A stretch of DNA of 33,482 nt from NCBI GenBank assembly GCA_004102805.1, contig SCEG01000035.1, forward strand, positions 1 to 33,482, written 5' to 3'. The stretch is from Muribaculaceae bacterium Isolate-002 (NCI). Lineage in GTDB: Bacteria; Bacteroidota; Bacteroidia; Bacteroidales; Muribaculaceae. The notes under the pieces are model-generated. The model saw nothing but the letters and a program-made list of their open reading frames with translations. It had not been told where the DNA came from and made no database searches. Made by a program: the position numbers and the translations under genes. This document shows, in pieces, positions 1 through 8,830 of the stretch (position 1 is the stretch's first letter; the number at the start of each line of letters is the position of its first letter).

Positions 1-2
1 TG

Positions 3-1523
3 ATGGGTTCGGGAAGCTCTAATCTTCTGGCGAGGTTCGGCACGGTCGACAACCTCACGATGTCTTATTCAGGCAACCGCGTGACGAAGGTGACAGACTC
101 CGCGGCAAATACGACATATACGGGTGCGTCCGACTTTTATGACAACAATTACAGGGAGGTGGAATATGAATATGACGCCAACGGGAATATGACGCTTGAC
201 TTCAACCGAAAGATCATGGGGGTGGTGTACAACCGCCTAAATCAGCCGGTCAGGATTGAGATCGGAGGCGACACGTTTGTCGAGAACATGTATGACGCCG
301 ACGGGACGCTGCGTCAGCGGCGGCTGCGCCAGAGGGCGTCGTCGGGACTTCCCACTATCGGGGGATTTTTCCCGGCCGACAGCATCGATGCCGAGGGCTA
401 TCACATCCGCGTCACTGACTACTGCGGGCCGTGGGAGACGGTCAACGGCAGACTGAGCGCCATTCGCATACCAGGCGGATATATCGAGGGCGACAACGTA
501 TATTTCAACATCACCGACCATCAGGGGAATATACGTCAGGTGTGGAACGCCTCCTCGGGGGAGACCGTGCAGGACAACCATTACTATCCCTACGGCGCGC
601 TGCTGGGCGAATCGGCCTCGACGGAGTATGTCAAGGCGGTGGCGCGCACCCGCCAAAGCGAAATCTCAACCAACCAATACAAATATTCAGCGAAGGAGTG
701 GATGCCTGCTTTCGGCCTCAACCTCTATGACTTCTCCGCACGTCAGTACGACCCGATCCTCTGCCGCTTCACATCTCCCGACCCGCTGAATTTCAACTAT
801 CCACAGCTATCGCCATACCTCTACTGCGCCGCAAATCCGACAAATTATTCTGACCCGACAGGGTTGGCAGCAATATATAATAGCAGTGGTATGCACGTCG
901 GAAATACAAAAGAAGGCTTCACAGGTCAGATTTACATCTACGATGTTTCGGAAAAAATAGATTTCTCGAAGTATTATGAATACCAGTTAAGTTCACTTAA
1001 CATTTACATACGCAAGTATGACGATGTTGCAAACTTGTTGTCATCAAGTGCAAATACAGCAATATGGAACAATATAATATTCCACTTCGAGGGTATGAAC
1101 ATATTTGGTGAAATATTCAGGATAAACAGAATTGAGGGAGGAGGAGTACAATATAAGGAGGATTGGAAAAAGACTAAATTTTGGGGGACTGTGTTTGGGT
1201 CTAAAACCGGAAACTTGATTTACCCGCCGATAATATATGGCTCAATAAATTTTTTAGATAAATATGAAGGAACAGTTGAAAATATTGCTTCTACAATAAT
1301 AGTTCATGAGTGGTACTCCCATGGACTTATGCATTATGGCGATAGGTATTATGACCACCATTTAGCGTATGAAAATGTAATTAAATTTAAAGAACTCTGG
1401 AGATTAACAACGGACAATTATAAAAGTTTTGTAGTGGACAGGTGGCGATATTATTTCAGGAATGAAATAATCCCATATCTTTTTTATTATATATTAGAAC
1501 AGGTTACAAAATTTATTGGTTAA
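3..1523 (+). CDS. Rhs-repeat protein with C-terminal toxin tip (5' end outside window)
   Basis: This is the 3' part of an Rhs/YD-repeat polymorphic toxin. The frame is open to the left edge, so the first ATG is probably not the start. Residues 50-280 hold YD-repeat and Rhs-core features: EYEYDANGNMT, DHQGNIRQVW, YYPYGALLGE, GLNLYDFSARQYDP, RFTSPDP and the core-closing DPTG at residues 284-287. In this family the conserved core forms a shell and the sequence after DPTG is an exchangeable toxin. The tip here (about 220 residues) is much richer in AT than the core. It contains HEWYSH (435-440), then HH (452-453) and E457, which resembles a zinc-metallopeptidase site of HExxxH form. Catalysis is not proven. 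The two following AT-rich genes are candidate immunity genes. The Rhs-core call is firm; the tip activity is a guess. Confidence 0.9.
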   Translation: MGSGSSNLLARFGTVDNLTMSYSGNRVTKVTDSAANTTYTGASDFYDNNYREVEYEYDANGNMTLDFNRKIMGVVYNRLNQPVRIEIGGDTFVENMYDADGTLRQRRLRQRASSGLPTIGGFFPADSIDAEGYHIRVTDYCGPWETVNGRLSAIRIPGGYIEGDNVYFNITDHQGNIRQVWNASSGETVQDNHYYPYGALLGESASTEYVKAVARTRQSEISTNQYKYSAKEWMPAFGLNLYDFSARQYDPILCRFTSPDPLNFNYPQLSPYLYCAANPTNYSDPTGLAAIYNSSGMHVGNTKEGFTGQIYIYDVSEKIDFSKYYEYQLSSLNIYIRKYDDVANLLSSSANTAIWNNIIFHFEGMNIFGEIFRINRIEGGGVQYKEDWKKTKFWGTVFGSKTGNLIYPPIIYGSINFLDKYEGTVENIASTIIVHEWYSHGLMHYGDRYYDHHLAYENVIKFKELWRLTTDNYKSFVVDRWRYYFRNEIIPYLFYYILEQVTKFIG

Positions 1524-1625
1524 TTATTCAATCTACACTATACATTCCAACTCGAATGAATAGGATTACGCAAAATACAACTTCAATTTTAACATGAGAT
1601 CAGTCGCTTACAAAATTAAACTACC

Positions 1626-2330
1626 ATGAAGAATTACTTAAAAATTATATTGGCAAGTATTACTGCCCTCATTTTGATTATTTCTATATTTTATATTTTT
1701 AGCACATCGAGCCACAATAAATTGGAGCATCAACTTACTGACGAGACAGACTACAAGGTAAGCAATACACTTCAATCAAATGACAATAATATAATCTGTT
1801 TTATTGAAGGGTTTTCCATTGAGGCTTACATCAGGAAATACCAATTAATTATTTATGACTCGACCGGCATAATCCGCACCGAGAATTGCGGTAGATATCT
1901 ACAATTCCGTCTAAACAAAGGCGTCTCAGAATACATAAAGAAATTACTACTTGAACTATACACAACCCATAACACCATTTTGACTGATGACGCTCCGAGA
2001 TTTAAATACCATAATTTTTCCGCAATGCCATATTGGACTATCTATATGGTATTGGACAACAGAATTATCCAAGAAACCATACCTTATGACGAATATACAC
2101 TTAACCAATGGAGCACTGATGACAATGCAATTCCTTTTAAGGAGCCATTTTATAGATATTGGGATTTAATTGATGCGATTACGTTAAAAATTGACATAGA
2201 TGTTTATAACGACAAGTTCCATATTACCCCACAACCAAAGAAATGGGTAACGGAGATGTTTCATGGCAATTACTATGAACCGTACAATGACATAAACTCA
2301 AAGCAATATGTCATTCCGAAACAACGATAA
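1626..2330 (+). CDS. Membrane-anchored hypothetical protein, candidate Rhs immunity protein
   Basis: I do not recognise a named family. The protein has 234 residues. Residues 5-28 form one strongly hydrophobic segment (ILASITALILIISIFYIF) that would act as an N-terminal membrane anchor or uncleaved signal, with the rest probably in the periplasm. The gene lies 102 bp after the Rhs gene on the same strand and shares the AT-rich composition of the toxin tip. It is related to the next gene: both have an 'FK..FY...(D/E)LI..I...ID...Y' stretch followed by a 'KK....' and 'NYY' motif near the C-terminus. Position directly after an Rhs tip, odd base composition and small size fit an immunity protein. 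That role is inferred from context, not from a domain. Confidence 0.7.
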   Translation: MKNYLKIILASITALILIISIFYIFSTSSHNKLEHQLTDETDYKVSNTLQSNDNNIICFIEGFSIEAYIRKYQLIIYDSTGIIRTENCGRYLQFRLNKGVSEYIKKLLLELYTTHNTILTDDAPRFKYHNFSAMPYWTIYMVLDNRIIQETIPYDEYTLNQWSTDDNAIPFKEPFYRYWDLIDAITLKIDIDVYNDKFHITPQPKKWVTEMFHGNYYEPYNDINSKQYVIPKQR

Positions 2331-2384
2331 TAAAAAAATTAAGTGCTGGGCGGAGCTTGCTGTTATATATAAAATATTATAAGG

Positions 2385-3155
2385 ATGAAAAATAAAGAGA
2401 CGAAAGTATTTTTGTTTTTAATTTTAGCACCTCTAATTTTAGGGGCTAAAACAATAACTACGCGTAATTCAGGAAATCATCTGACGAAAGAGACTGAGAA
2501 ATCGGTCATTAGCGAAATAAATCCCGACAGTATGGATATCTATGGTGATTTGAAATTTATTTGCCCTGGAGATGCATGGGAAATAGCTGAATGTCAGATT
2601 ATATTTAAGGATACAGTTGCCGAAATATACGTTCAGGGCTTAAGAGAACAGCCTATAAGGAAGGAATATTTTCTTATCACATTGAACAAACCGGTGACAG
2701 ACCGTCTGAAATTGTTATTATACTCCATCTATTCCGGCAACAACACGGCATTAAAGGACGGTATACCAAATGAGCGATCTGTCATCGGCTCTAACAGAAG
2801 CGATTTGTCTATAAATTTGATATTGAATGGTAAAATAGTCAATGAGTTTTTTCATGTATGGGACATCCATTATTCATATCAGAGTCTTGTCTCTTCCACT
2901 AATACGTTAGAACCGTTCAAATCTTCATTTTATAAAATGATGGAACTGATATATGATATATTATTTCAAATTGACAAGGAAATATATCATGGCAGAAGGC
3001 ATAAAAAAGCGACCGACTGGGTAGAAAACGAATTCAATTATAATTATTATACGCAGGGCTATAGGATTGTTACTGATAAAACTATGCGTTTACGGAGCTT
3101 AGCCAATGTGATAATGGCAATTTATCGTATGGCATGCGCCAACTGCTCTAATTAA
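2385..3155 (+). CDS. Secreted hypothetical protein, paralogue of the preceding gene, candidate immunity protein
   Basis: A 256-residue protein of unrecognised family. It opens with charged residues and then a hydrophobic run (VFLFLILAPLILGA, about residues 8-21), consistent with a signal peptide. The C-terminal half resembles the preceding gene: 'EPFKSSFYKMMELI', 'FQIDKEIY' and 'NYNYY' align with 'IPFKEPFYRYWDLI', 'LKIDIDVY' and 'GNYYEPY'. The start follows a purine-rich AAGG. The gap to the upstream gene is 54 bp, so the two are probably co-transcribed. Like its neighbour it is AT-rich compared with purB downstream. A tandem divergent pair behind a toxin tip suggests immunity to the present tip plus a second or orphan immunity gene; this is inference. 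Confidence 0.7.
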   Translation: MKNKETKVFLFLILAPLILGAKTITTRNSGNHLTKETEKSVISEINPDSMDIYGDLKFICPGDAWEIAECQIIFKDTVAEIYVQGLREQPIRKEYFLITLNKPVTDRLKLLLYSIYSGNNTALKDGIPNERSVIGSNRSDLSINLILNGKIVNEFFHVWDIHYSYQSLVSSTNTLEPFKSSFYKMMELIYDILFQIDKEIYHGRRHKKATDWVENEFNYNYYTQGYRIVTDKTMRLRSLANVIMAIYRMACANCSN

Positions 3156-3241
3156 GCCTTATAGTAACATCTTGTCAAATGAGAGATTACGCAAGTGCCA
3201 AATATTTTGAGGGATATAGTCATGTGATTAAAAAATTTTCG

Positions 3242-3249
3242 TAACTTTG
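3242..3249 (+). promoter_or_regulatory. Candidate -7 promoter box for purB
   Basis: TAACTTTG matches the Bacteroidota -7 consensus TAnnTTTG exactly. It lies about 107 bp before the purB start, leaving a leader of about 100 nt. A good TTTG -33 box at the usual distance is not evident, so the call rests on the -7 box and its position. Confidence 0.5.
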
Positions 3250-3355
3250 CGGTGACTGAATGACCGAGAGCCTGTAGCGATGCCGGCAATCGGTTTTACC
3301 GGTATATTTATATTCCAAAAGCAATCATTATTTAAGGTTTCAAAGAGACGTTGCA

Positions 3356-4699
3356 ATGACACTGAGCCCATTAACCGCTGTTTCCCCTATCGACGGCCGC
3401 TATCGTTCAAAGACGGAAGCCCTCGACCAGTATTTCTCGGAATATGCCCTGATACGCTACAGGGTGCGTGTAGAGATAGAGTATTTCATCGCTCTGTGCC
3501 GCATACCGCTGCCGGCGCTTGCAGGAGTAAATCCCGATCTGTTTCCGGCTTTGCGCGCCATCTACACTGACTTCGGCGTGGCCGATGCCGAGCGCATCAA
3601 GGAGATCGAGTCGGTCACCAACCACGACGTAAAGGCGGTGGAATATTTCATCAAGGAGCAGTTTGACCGTCTCGGACTTGAGGCCTACAAGGAATTCATA
3701 CATTTCGGACTGACGTCGCAGGATATCAACAACACTTCGGTGCCGATGTCGATCAAGGAGGCAATCACTGATGTGTATCGCCCGATGCTGTCGGAGCTCA
3801 TCGCAAAGCTCGACTCTCTGGCCGACGAATGGACCGACATACCGATGCTTGCCAAGACCCACGGCCAGCCCGCCTCCCCTACCCGTCTGGGCAAGGAAAT
3901 ACGCGTGTTCAGCTATCGTCTGCGCTGCCAGCTCGACGCTCTCGACAATGTGAAGATAAGCGGAAAGTTTGGCGGAGCGACCGGTAATTTCAACGCTCAT
4001 CTGGCTGCCTATCCGTCAATCAACTGGCAGTCGTTTGCCATCGGATTTCTGCGCGACAGCCTGGGTATAGAGCGCGAGCGGTTTACCACCCAGATTTCAA
4101 ACTACGACAACATGGCCGCTCTTTTCGACGCCATGCGCCGTATCAACACCATCATACTTGACCTTGACCGCGACATGTGGATGTACATATCGATGGAATA
4201 TTTCAAGCAGCGCATCAAAGCGGGCGAGGTAGGCTCATCGGCGATGCCCCACAAGGTCAATCCGATCGACTTCGAGAACTCCGAGGGCAACCTCGGCATT
4301 GCCGACGCCATATTGTCGCATCTGGCCTCGAAGCTGCCCGTGTCACGTCTGCAGCGCGACCTTACCGACTCCACGGTGCTCCGCAACGTTGGTGTGCCGA
4401 TGGGTCACATGCTGATAGCGCTCGCAAGCACGCTCAAAGGACTCAACAAACTCATTCTCAACCGTGAGGCCATCGACAACGACCTTTCTGCAATGTGGAA
4501 TGTCGTGGCCGAGGGTATCCAGACCATTCTCCGCCGCGAGGGATATCCCAAGCCCTACGAGACTCTCAAGGAGCTGACCCGCGTCAACTCTACGGTCACA
4601 GCCGAGAGCATTGCCGCGTTTATCGAGACACTCAACGTAAGCGACGAGGTAAAAGCCGAGCTGCACAGGCTCTCGCCGTCGACCTACGTAGGTTATTGA
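3356..4699 (+). CDS. purB: Adenylosuccinate lyase
   Basis: PurB acts twice in purine synthesis: it cleaves SAICAR to AICAR plus fumarate, and adenylosuccinate to AMP plus fumarate. It is a cytosolic homotetramer of the fumarase/aspartase superfamily. The 447-residue length is normal for the bacterial enzyme. The N-terminus LTAVSPIDGRY is typical of the family, and the superfamily signature with the flexible catalytic-serine loop is present as GSSAMPHKVNPIDFEN near residue 295. TSQDINNTS and KTHGQPASPT are further active-site segments. The gene has its own upstream -7 box and a strong hairpin just after the stop, so it is probably monocistronic. Its GC-rich composition contrasts with the two genes before it. 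purD lies far off in the same window on the other strand. Confidence 0.97.
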   Translation: MTLSPLTAVSPIDGRYRSKTEALDQYFSEYALIRYRVRVEIEYFIALCRIPLPALAGVNPDLFPALRAIYTDFGVADAERIKEIESVTNHDVKAVEYFIKEQFDRLGLEAYKEFIHFGLTSQDINNTSVPMSIKEAITDVYRPMLSELIAKLDSLADEWTDIPMLAKTHGQPASPTRLGKEIRVFSYRLRCQLDALDNVKISGKFGGATGNFNAHLAAYPSINWQSFAIGFLRDSLGIERERFTTQISNYDNMAALFDAMRRINTIILDLDRDMWMYISMEYFKQRIKAGEVGSSAMPHKVNPIDFENSEGNLGIADAILSHLASKLPVSRLQRDLTDSTVLRNVGVPMGHMLIALASTLKGLNKLILNREAIDNDLSAMWNVVAEGIQTILRREGYPKPYETLKELTRVNSTVTAESIAAFIETLNVSDEVKAELHRLSPSTYVGY

Positions 4700-4709
4700 C
4701 ACAATCAGG

Positions 4710-4737
4710 GCGGAGACGCGCCGCAACGCGTCTCCGC
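4710..4737 (+). terminator. GC-rich hairpin after purB
   Basis: A perfect 11-bp stem (GCGGAGACGCG / CGCGTCTCCGC) with a 6-nt loop begins 10 nt after the purB stop. No strong T-run follows, so it may be a weak intrinsic terminator or an RNA-stabilising hairpin. Confidence 0.55.
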
Positions 4738-5016
4738 AATATATACCATGCCGGCAGGCAGTGTTTTTTCATGAACCCGATGCCGGTCAAACTTGTTATT
4801 CTGACATGTCTATAAATTCAATATACCGACATATAAACCCCATTAAATCATTTAAAAACAAAAAAACAAAGCATAAAAGAAATCAACCGTTTACTTGTCT
4901 GAGAGAGAGTTAAAAGCTAATATCATCAGTCAGACGTCAGACAATCTTTTTTATCAACTACCGCTTGCCGCGAGGCAGAAAAATTATTTCAAAACAAGAA
5001 AAAAGCTATCAGTGTT
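4738..5016. other. Intergenic region and leader before the pseudouridine synthase gene
   Basis: About 280 bp without a convincing gene. The middle is AT-rich (runs of A near 4850-4870). I could not find a clean TAnnTTTG box. A short imperfect hairpin (CTTGCCGCGAGGCAG, near 4963-4977) lies shortly before the start codon. The region probably carries the promoter and leader of the downstream gene, but I cannot point to the elements. Confidence 0.35.
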
Positions 5017-6534
5017 ATGGACACCAATGAAAAGAAGCCGCGCCGCCCGCGTATCGGCGAAAACAAAGGGATGCTCGAAGGCCCCGCAGGTGAAAACCCT
5101 CACTTCGAGAAAGTAGACTACACACCCGGCAACTATCAGGACAACCAGAACGGCGATCGCGAGGGACAACAGCGTCCCTATCAGCATCGCCCCTACCAGA
5201 ACCGTCAGAACGGGTACAATCAGAGCTATAACCGTCAGGGTGGTTACAACCGCCAGGGCGGATACAACAACCGTCAGGGTGGTTACAACAACTACCGCCA
5301 GCGCCCCGACTACAATGCCGAGCAAGCCAATCCTGCCGCCGAAGGCGACAACACGGCAATCCAGACAGCAGGCGAAGGCTATACACCACGTCAGCGTCAG
5401 GAAGGCGAATACCAGCCCCGTCAGTATAACAACTACAATCAGGGACGCAACTACAACAACCGTCAGGGCGGATATAACAACAACCGCCAGGGTGGCTACA
5501 ATAACAATAACCGCCAGAGCGGATACAACAACAATAACCGCCAGAGCGGATACAACAACAACCGTCAGGGTGGTTACAACAACAACCGCCAGGGCGGATA
5601 CAGCAACAATAACCGTCAGGGGGGATATAACAACCGCCAGGGCGGTTACAATAACAATAACCGTCAGGGCGGTTACAACAACCGTCAGGGTGGATACAAC
5701 AACAATAACCGCCAGGGAGGATACAACAACCGCCAGGGCAACATGCCGCGCCAGGGCAAGAGCTTCACTCCGCGCCCCAAACGCATCGAATATGAAATGC
5801 CGATACCCGATCCCAACGAGCAGATACGCCTGAACAAATTCATGGCCAATGCCGGCATCTGTTCACGCCGCGAGGCTGATGAATTCATCACTCAGGGACT
5901 CGTAAAGGTCAACGGCAACGTGGTGACCGAACTCGGCACCAAGATCTCTCACTCCGACACCGTTGAGTATGACGAAAAAGTAGTGACACTGGAAAACAAA
6001 TGCTACATCCTGCTCAACAAGCCGAAAGACTGCGTTACCACCAGCGACGACCCCAACGGACGCCTTACCGTGCTTGACCTGGTGAAGGGCGCATGCGACG
6101 AGCGCATCTATCCCGTGGGACGCCTCGACCGCAACACCACCGGCGTGCTTCTACTCACCAACGACGGCGACCTTGCATCCAAACTCACCCACCCCAAATA
6201 TGTGAAGAAGAAAATCTATCACGTGTGGTGTGACAAGGATATCTCGGAGGACGACATGCAGCGCATCGCCGACGGCATCGAGCTCGACGACGGCCCCATA
6301 CACGCCGACGCCATCTCTTACGCCACCGAGACCGACCGCAATCAGGCCGGCATCGAGATCCACTCAGGCCGCAACCGCATCGTGCGCCGCATATTCGAGT
6401 CGCTGGGCTATCATGTCACCAAGCTCGACCGCGTGTACTTCGCCGGACTAACCAAGAAAAATCTGCCCCGCGGCCGCTGGCGCTACCTCACTCAGGAGGA
6501 AGTCAACTACCTCAAAATGGGTTCGTTTGAATAA
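5017..6534 (+). CDS. RsuA/RluB-family rRNA pseudouridine synthase with long low-complexity N-terminal region
   Basis: The enzyme isomerises a uridine in rRNA to pseudouridine. The catalytic part occupies the C-terminal half: an S4 RNA-binding domain at about 270-325 ([20 protein letters not shown]) and the synthase domain from about 328. GRLDRNTTG (368-376) carries the catalytic aspartate D371, and [11 protein letters not shown] and the LTHPKY region are typical of the RsuA/RluB/RluE/RluF group. Which of these it equals, and hence which 23S or 16S position, cannot be told. The first 260 residues are unusual: about 14 copies of a RQ(G/S)GY unit separated by two to four Asn, in two blocks (about 72-90 and 148-240), joined by a mixed linker. 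This region should be disordered and able to bind RNA. Total length is 505 residues against about 240-300 for a minimal enzyme. Confidence 0.92.
   Translation: MDTNEKKPRRPRIGENKGMLEGPAGENPHFEKVDYTPGNYQDNQNGDREGQQRPYQHRPYQNRQNGYNQSYNRQGGYNRQGGYNNRQGGYNNYRQRPDYNAEQANPAAEGDNTAIQTAGEGYTPRQRQEGEYQPRQYNNYNQGRNYNNRQGGYNNNRQGGYNNNNRQSGYNNNNRQSGYNNNRQGGYNNNRQGGYSNNNRQGGYNNRQGGYNNNNRQGGYNNRQGGYNNNNRQGGYNNRQGNMPRQGKSFTPRPKRIEYEMPIPDPNEQIRLNKFMANAGICSRREADEFITQGLVKVNGNVVTELGTKISHSDTVEYDEKVVTLENKCYILLNKPKDCVTTSDDPNGRLTVLDLVKGACDERIYPVGRLDRNTTGVLLLTNDGDLASKLTHPKYVKKKIYHVWCDKDISEDDMQRIADGIELDDGPIHADAISYATETDRNQAGIEIHSGRNRIVRRIFESLGYHVTKLDRVYFAGLTKKNLPRGRWRYLTQEEVNYLKMGSFE
5228..5742 (+). repeat. Tandem 21-27 bp coding repeats (Asn/Arg/Gln/Gly/Tyr)
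   Basis: In-frame repeats of the form AAC-AAC-CGT/C-CAG-GGC/T-GGN-TAC, varied by inserted AAT/AAC codons, encode the NNRQGGY units of the pseudouridine synthase. The unit length varies in steps of three bases, so copy number can change without loss of frame. There are two blocks, with a non-repeat linker at about 5290-5440. Confidence 0.85.
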
Positions 6535-6575
6535 TCCGACGCCACAATGCGTCACCATTAAAAAGTAAAACTGCA

Positions 6576-7964
6576 ATGAAAAGAACTAAAATAGTCGACC
6601 TCTTCAAGCCGGAAATGCTCGGCAAGGAGGTCAGTGTCAAAGGATGGGTGCGCACACGCCGCGGCAACAAGCACGTGCAGTTCGTGGCCCTCAACGACGG
6701 TTCCACTATCCGCAACATACAGATAGTGTTTGACCTCGCCAAATTCGACGAGGAGCAGCTCAAAGCCGTATCGACCGGCTCGGCTATTCATGTAGCCGGC
6801 ACGCTCGTCGAGTCGATGGGCAAAGGTCAGACATGCGAGATACAGGCCGACATGCTCGAACTCTACGGCGGCGCCGACCCCGAGAAATATCCCTTGCAGA
6901 AAAAAGGCCACACGCTCGAATTCCTGCGCGAGATAGCCCATCTGCGCCCCCGCACCAACACGTTCGGAGCTGTGTTGCGCGTACGCTCGGCTCTTGCCTT
7001 CGCCATCCACAAATTCTTCCGCGAGAGAGGATTTTTCTATCTCCACACACCTCTGATCACCGCCAGCGACTGCGAAGGAGCCGGCGCCATGTTCCAGGTC
7101 ACCACTCTTGACCTTGAGAACCCGCCGCGCAACGAAGAGGGAAAGGTTGACTACACACAAGACTTCTTCGGCAAGACCACCGCACTGACCGTGTCGGGAC
7201 AGCTTGAAGGAGAGCTCGGCGCCACTGCGCTCGGCGCAATCTACACTTTCGGCCCCACGTTCCGTGCCGAAAACTCCAACACGCCGCGCCACCTGGCCGA
7301 GTTCTGGATGATTGAACCCGAAGTAGCGTTCAACGACATCACCGACAACATGGAGCTCGCAGAAGACTTCATCAAATACTGCATCAGCTACGCGCTTGAA
7401 AACTGCCGCGACGACATCGAATTCCTCAACGAGATGTATGACAAAGAGCTCATCTCGCGTCTGGAAGGAGTGCTCGCAAGCGACTTCGTGCGCCTTACCT
7501 ACACCGAGGGTGTGAAAATACTCGAGGAGTCAGGCAAGAAATTCGAATTCCCCGTCTACTGGGGTGCCGACCTGCAGAGCGAGCATGAGCGTTTCCTCGT
7601 CGAGGAGCACTTCAAACGTCCGGTAATCCTCACCGACTATCCCAAGGAAATCAAAGCCTTCTACATGAAGCAGAACGACGACGGCAAGACAGTGCGCGCC
7701 ATGGATGTGCTCTTCCCCAAAATCGGAGAAATCATCGGCGGCTCGGAGCGTGAGGAAAACTACGACAAACTGATGGAGCGCATCGAGCAACTCGACATTC
7801 CGATGAAAGACATGTGGTGGTATCTCGACACCCGCCGCTTCGGCACAGTGCCTCACTCGGGCTTCGGACTCGGATTCGAACGTCTCGTGCTCTTCGTCAC
7901 CGGCATGACAAACATCCGCGACGTGATACCCTTCCCCCGCACCCCGGGCAACGCCGAATTCTGA
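6576..7964 (+). CDS. asnS: Asparagine--tRNA ligase
   Basis: AsnRS charges tRNA-Asn with asparagine using ATP. The 462-residue protein shows the class IIb plan: an N-terminal OB-fold anticodon-binding domain (about 15-105, [27 protein letters not shown] in pieces) and a class II catalytic domain from about 125. Motif 2 lies in [21 protein letters not shown] and motif 3 in [15 protein letters not shown] near the C-terminus. Length and motifs are standard. The PRHLAEFWM(I/V)EPE form is shared with AsnRS and distinguishes it from most AspRS. The gene starts 41 bp after the pseudouridine synthase stop, so the two may be co-transcribed. A repeat element begins 45 bp after its stop. Confidence 0.97.
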   Translation: MKRTKIVDLFKPEMLGKEVSVKGWVRTRRGNKHVQFVALNDGSTIRNIQIVFDLAKFDEEQLKAVSTGSAIHVAGTLVESMGKGQTCEIQADMLELYGGADPEKYPLQKKGHTLEFLREIAHLRPRTNTFGAVLRVRSALAFAIHKFFRERGFFYLHTPLITASDCEGAGAMFQVTTLDLENPPRNEEGKVDYTQDFFGKTTALTVSGQLEGELGATALGAIYTFGPTFRAENSNTPRHLAEFWMIEPEVAFNDITDNMELAEDFIKYCISYALENCRDDIEFLNEMYDKELISRLEGVLASDFVRLTYTEGVKILEESGKKFEFPVYWGADLQSEHERFLVEEHFKRPVILTDYPKEIKAFYMKQNDDGKTVRAMDVLFPKIGEIIGGSEREENYDKLMERIEQLDIPMKDMWWYLDTRRFGTVPHSGFGLGFERLVLFVTGMTNIRDVIPFPRTPGNAEF

Positions 7965-8007
7965 TGTGACGGAAGATAACGATTTTGAATTAAATAACAA
8001 TATATTA

Positions 8008-8170
8008 AGAAACTGTTTAAATTTATATGATACAGATTTTGAGAAGGATTGTCGGATTGATTTTTGTTTGTGATGAGGGAGCGTAGCCGTAGCTACGTGA
8101 CCGAAGAATAAACAAAAAGACTCCGGCAAGACTTTCAAAGGCAAAGTGATATAAATTTTAAACAGTTTCT
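8008..8170. repeat. MITE-like palindromic repeat element
   Basis: The ends form an imperfect inverted repeat: AGAAACTGTTTAAATTTATAT on the left and, reverse-complemented, AGAAACTGTTTAAAATTTATAT on the right. Partial complementarity continues inward (TTTTTGTTT near 8061 against AAACAAAAA near 8111) to a central palindrome CGTAGCTACG near 8088-8097. There is no coding capacity. A short, gene-free, terminally inverted element of about 160 bp between two housekeeping genes fits a non-autonomous transposable element or a REP-like sequence. Copy number elsewhere in the genome is unknown. Confidence 0.75.
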
Positions 8171-8297
8171 AAGCATAGATAGATTGGAGGTGGCATAATA
8201 TCTACAGATAAAAGCTAAAACTTGACAACCGACTACCTGAAGTTTCGACCCGTCGAAGCAAAATTTTTCGCAATAATCAAAAAATCAGGCGAAAAAG

Positions 8298-8329
8298 TTT
8301 TGCCGTGTCGAAAACTATGCTTAATTTTG
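8298..8329 (+). promoter_or_regulatory. rpsU promoter
   Basis: TTTTG at 8298-8302 and TAATTTTG at 8322-8329 match the Bacteroidota -33 and -7 boxes, separated by 19 nt. The start codon of rpsU is 63 nt further on. Both boxes and the spacing fit well. Confidence 0.8.
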
Positions 8330-8392
8330 CCCCGCAAAACGCATAATAAATTGTAAATAAATCAAAATCAACTATAAAACCAAATCACAGAT

Positions 8393-8584
8393 ATGATTAT
8401 CGTACAAGTAAAAGAAGGTGAGAACATCGAAAAAGCTCTCAAAAAATTCAAACGTAAATTTGAAAAAACCGGTATCGTAAAAGAACTTCGCAGCCGCCAG
8501 GCATTTGAGAAACCCTCAGTTGCCAACCGCAAGAAAATGATGAAGGCTGTTTACGTACAGAAACTCCGCACTATCGAGGAATAA
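8393..8584 (+). CDS. rpsU: 30S ribosomal protein S21
   Basis: S21 is a small basic protein of the 30S subunit, near the 3' end of 16S rRNA, and helps translation initiation. The 63-residue sequence shows the family pattern: VKEGENIEKALKKFKRKFE at residues 6-24, then KELRSRQAFEKPS and a basic C-terminal helix. Length is usual for Bacteroidota S21. It has its own promoter upstream and a hairpin terminator 70 nt downstream, so it appears to be a single-gene unit, as suits a highly expressed ribosomal gene. Confidence 0.96.
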   Translation: MIIVQVKEGENIEKALKKFKRKFEKTGIVKELRSRQAFEKPSVANRKKMMKAVYVQKLRTIEE

Positions 8585-8654
8585 TCCCCTCCCCTTCTTG
8601 ACTATTCAATACAGCGCCGCAAGGCAATAAAGCTTTTGCGTCACTGAACAATCC

Positions 8655-8692
8655 ATGCCGGAGCAGGAAATCAATCCTGTTCCGGTATTTTT
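8655..8692 (+). terminator. Intrinsic terminator after rpsU
   Basis: A 14-bp stem (ATGCCGGAGCAGGA / TCCTGTTCCGGTAT, one G-T pair) with a 6-nt loop is followed by TTTTTTAT. This is a well-formed rho-independent terminator. Confidence 0.85.
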
Positions 8693-8830
8693 TATACACC
8701 ATAATGCGCACTTTATGGGTTCCGCAACCGGTTTTTCGGCTCAAAATATCATATTTCTGCATTTGACCACATATTATTTCATCTTGACTTAATTTGTGCT
8801 GATATTTTTTCATTATGCACTATTATTTAC

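Larger units (their letters stand above)
7965..8392. other. Gene-free stretch between asnS and rpsU
   Basis: About 430 bp. The left half is taken by the MITE-like palindromic element (8008-8170) and the right end by the rpsU promoter (8298-8329) and leader. No coding region with family resemblance is visible in either direction. Confidence 0.7.

Noticed and set aside
237..656. Minus-strand reading frame of 139 codons inside the Rhs gene
   Set aside because: It is the complement of the Rhs core, which has clear family motifs; the minus frame has none.
1564..3194. GATTACGCAA present on both sides of the candidate immunity pair (1564-1573 and 3185-3194)
   Set aside because: A 10-bp match in AT-rich sequence is too short to claim as a recombination repeat; flanking bases differ.
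3407..4000. Minus-strand reading frame of 197 codons inside purB
   Set aside because: A by-product of GC-rich codons in purB, with no family features.
4895..5116. Short forward frame before and into the pseudouridine synthase gene
   Set aside because: It overlaps the true start in another frame, and its sequence is mostly leader translated by chance.
5228..5742. Possible CRISPR array, given regular repeats
   Set aside because: The repeats are in frame, uneven in length and have no unique spacers; they encode a peptide repeat.
6558..7292. Minus-strand reading frame of 244 codons opposite asnS
   Set aside because: Complement of a strongly conserved gene; no signal or domain.
8571..8813. Minus-strand reading frame of 80 codons after rpsU
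   Set aside because: It runs through the rpsU terminator and into the rpsU end; no ribosome-binding site or homology pattern.
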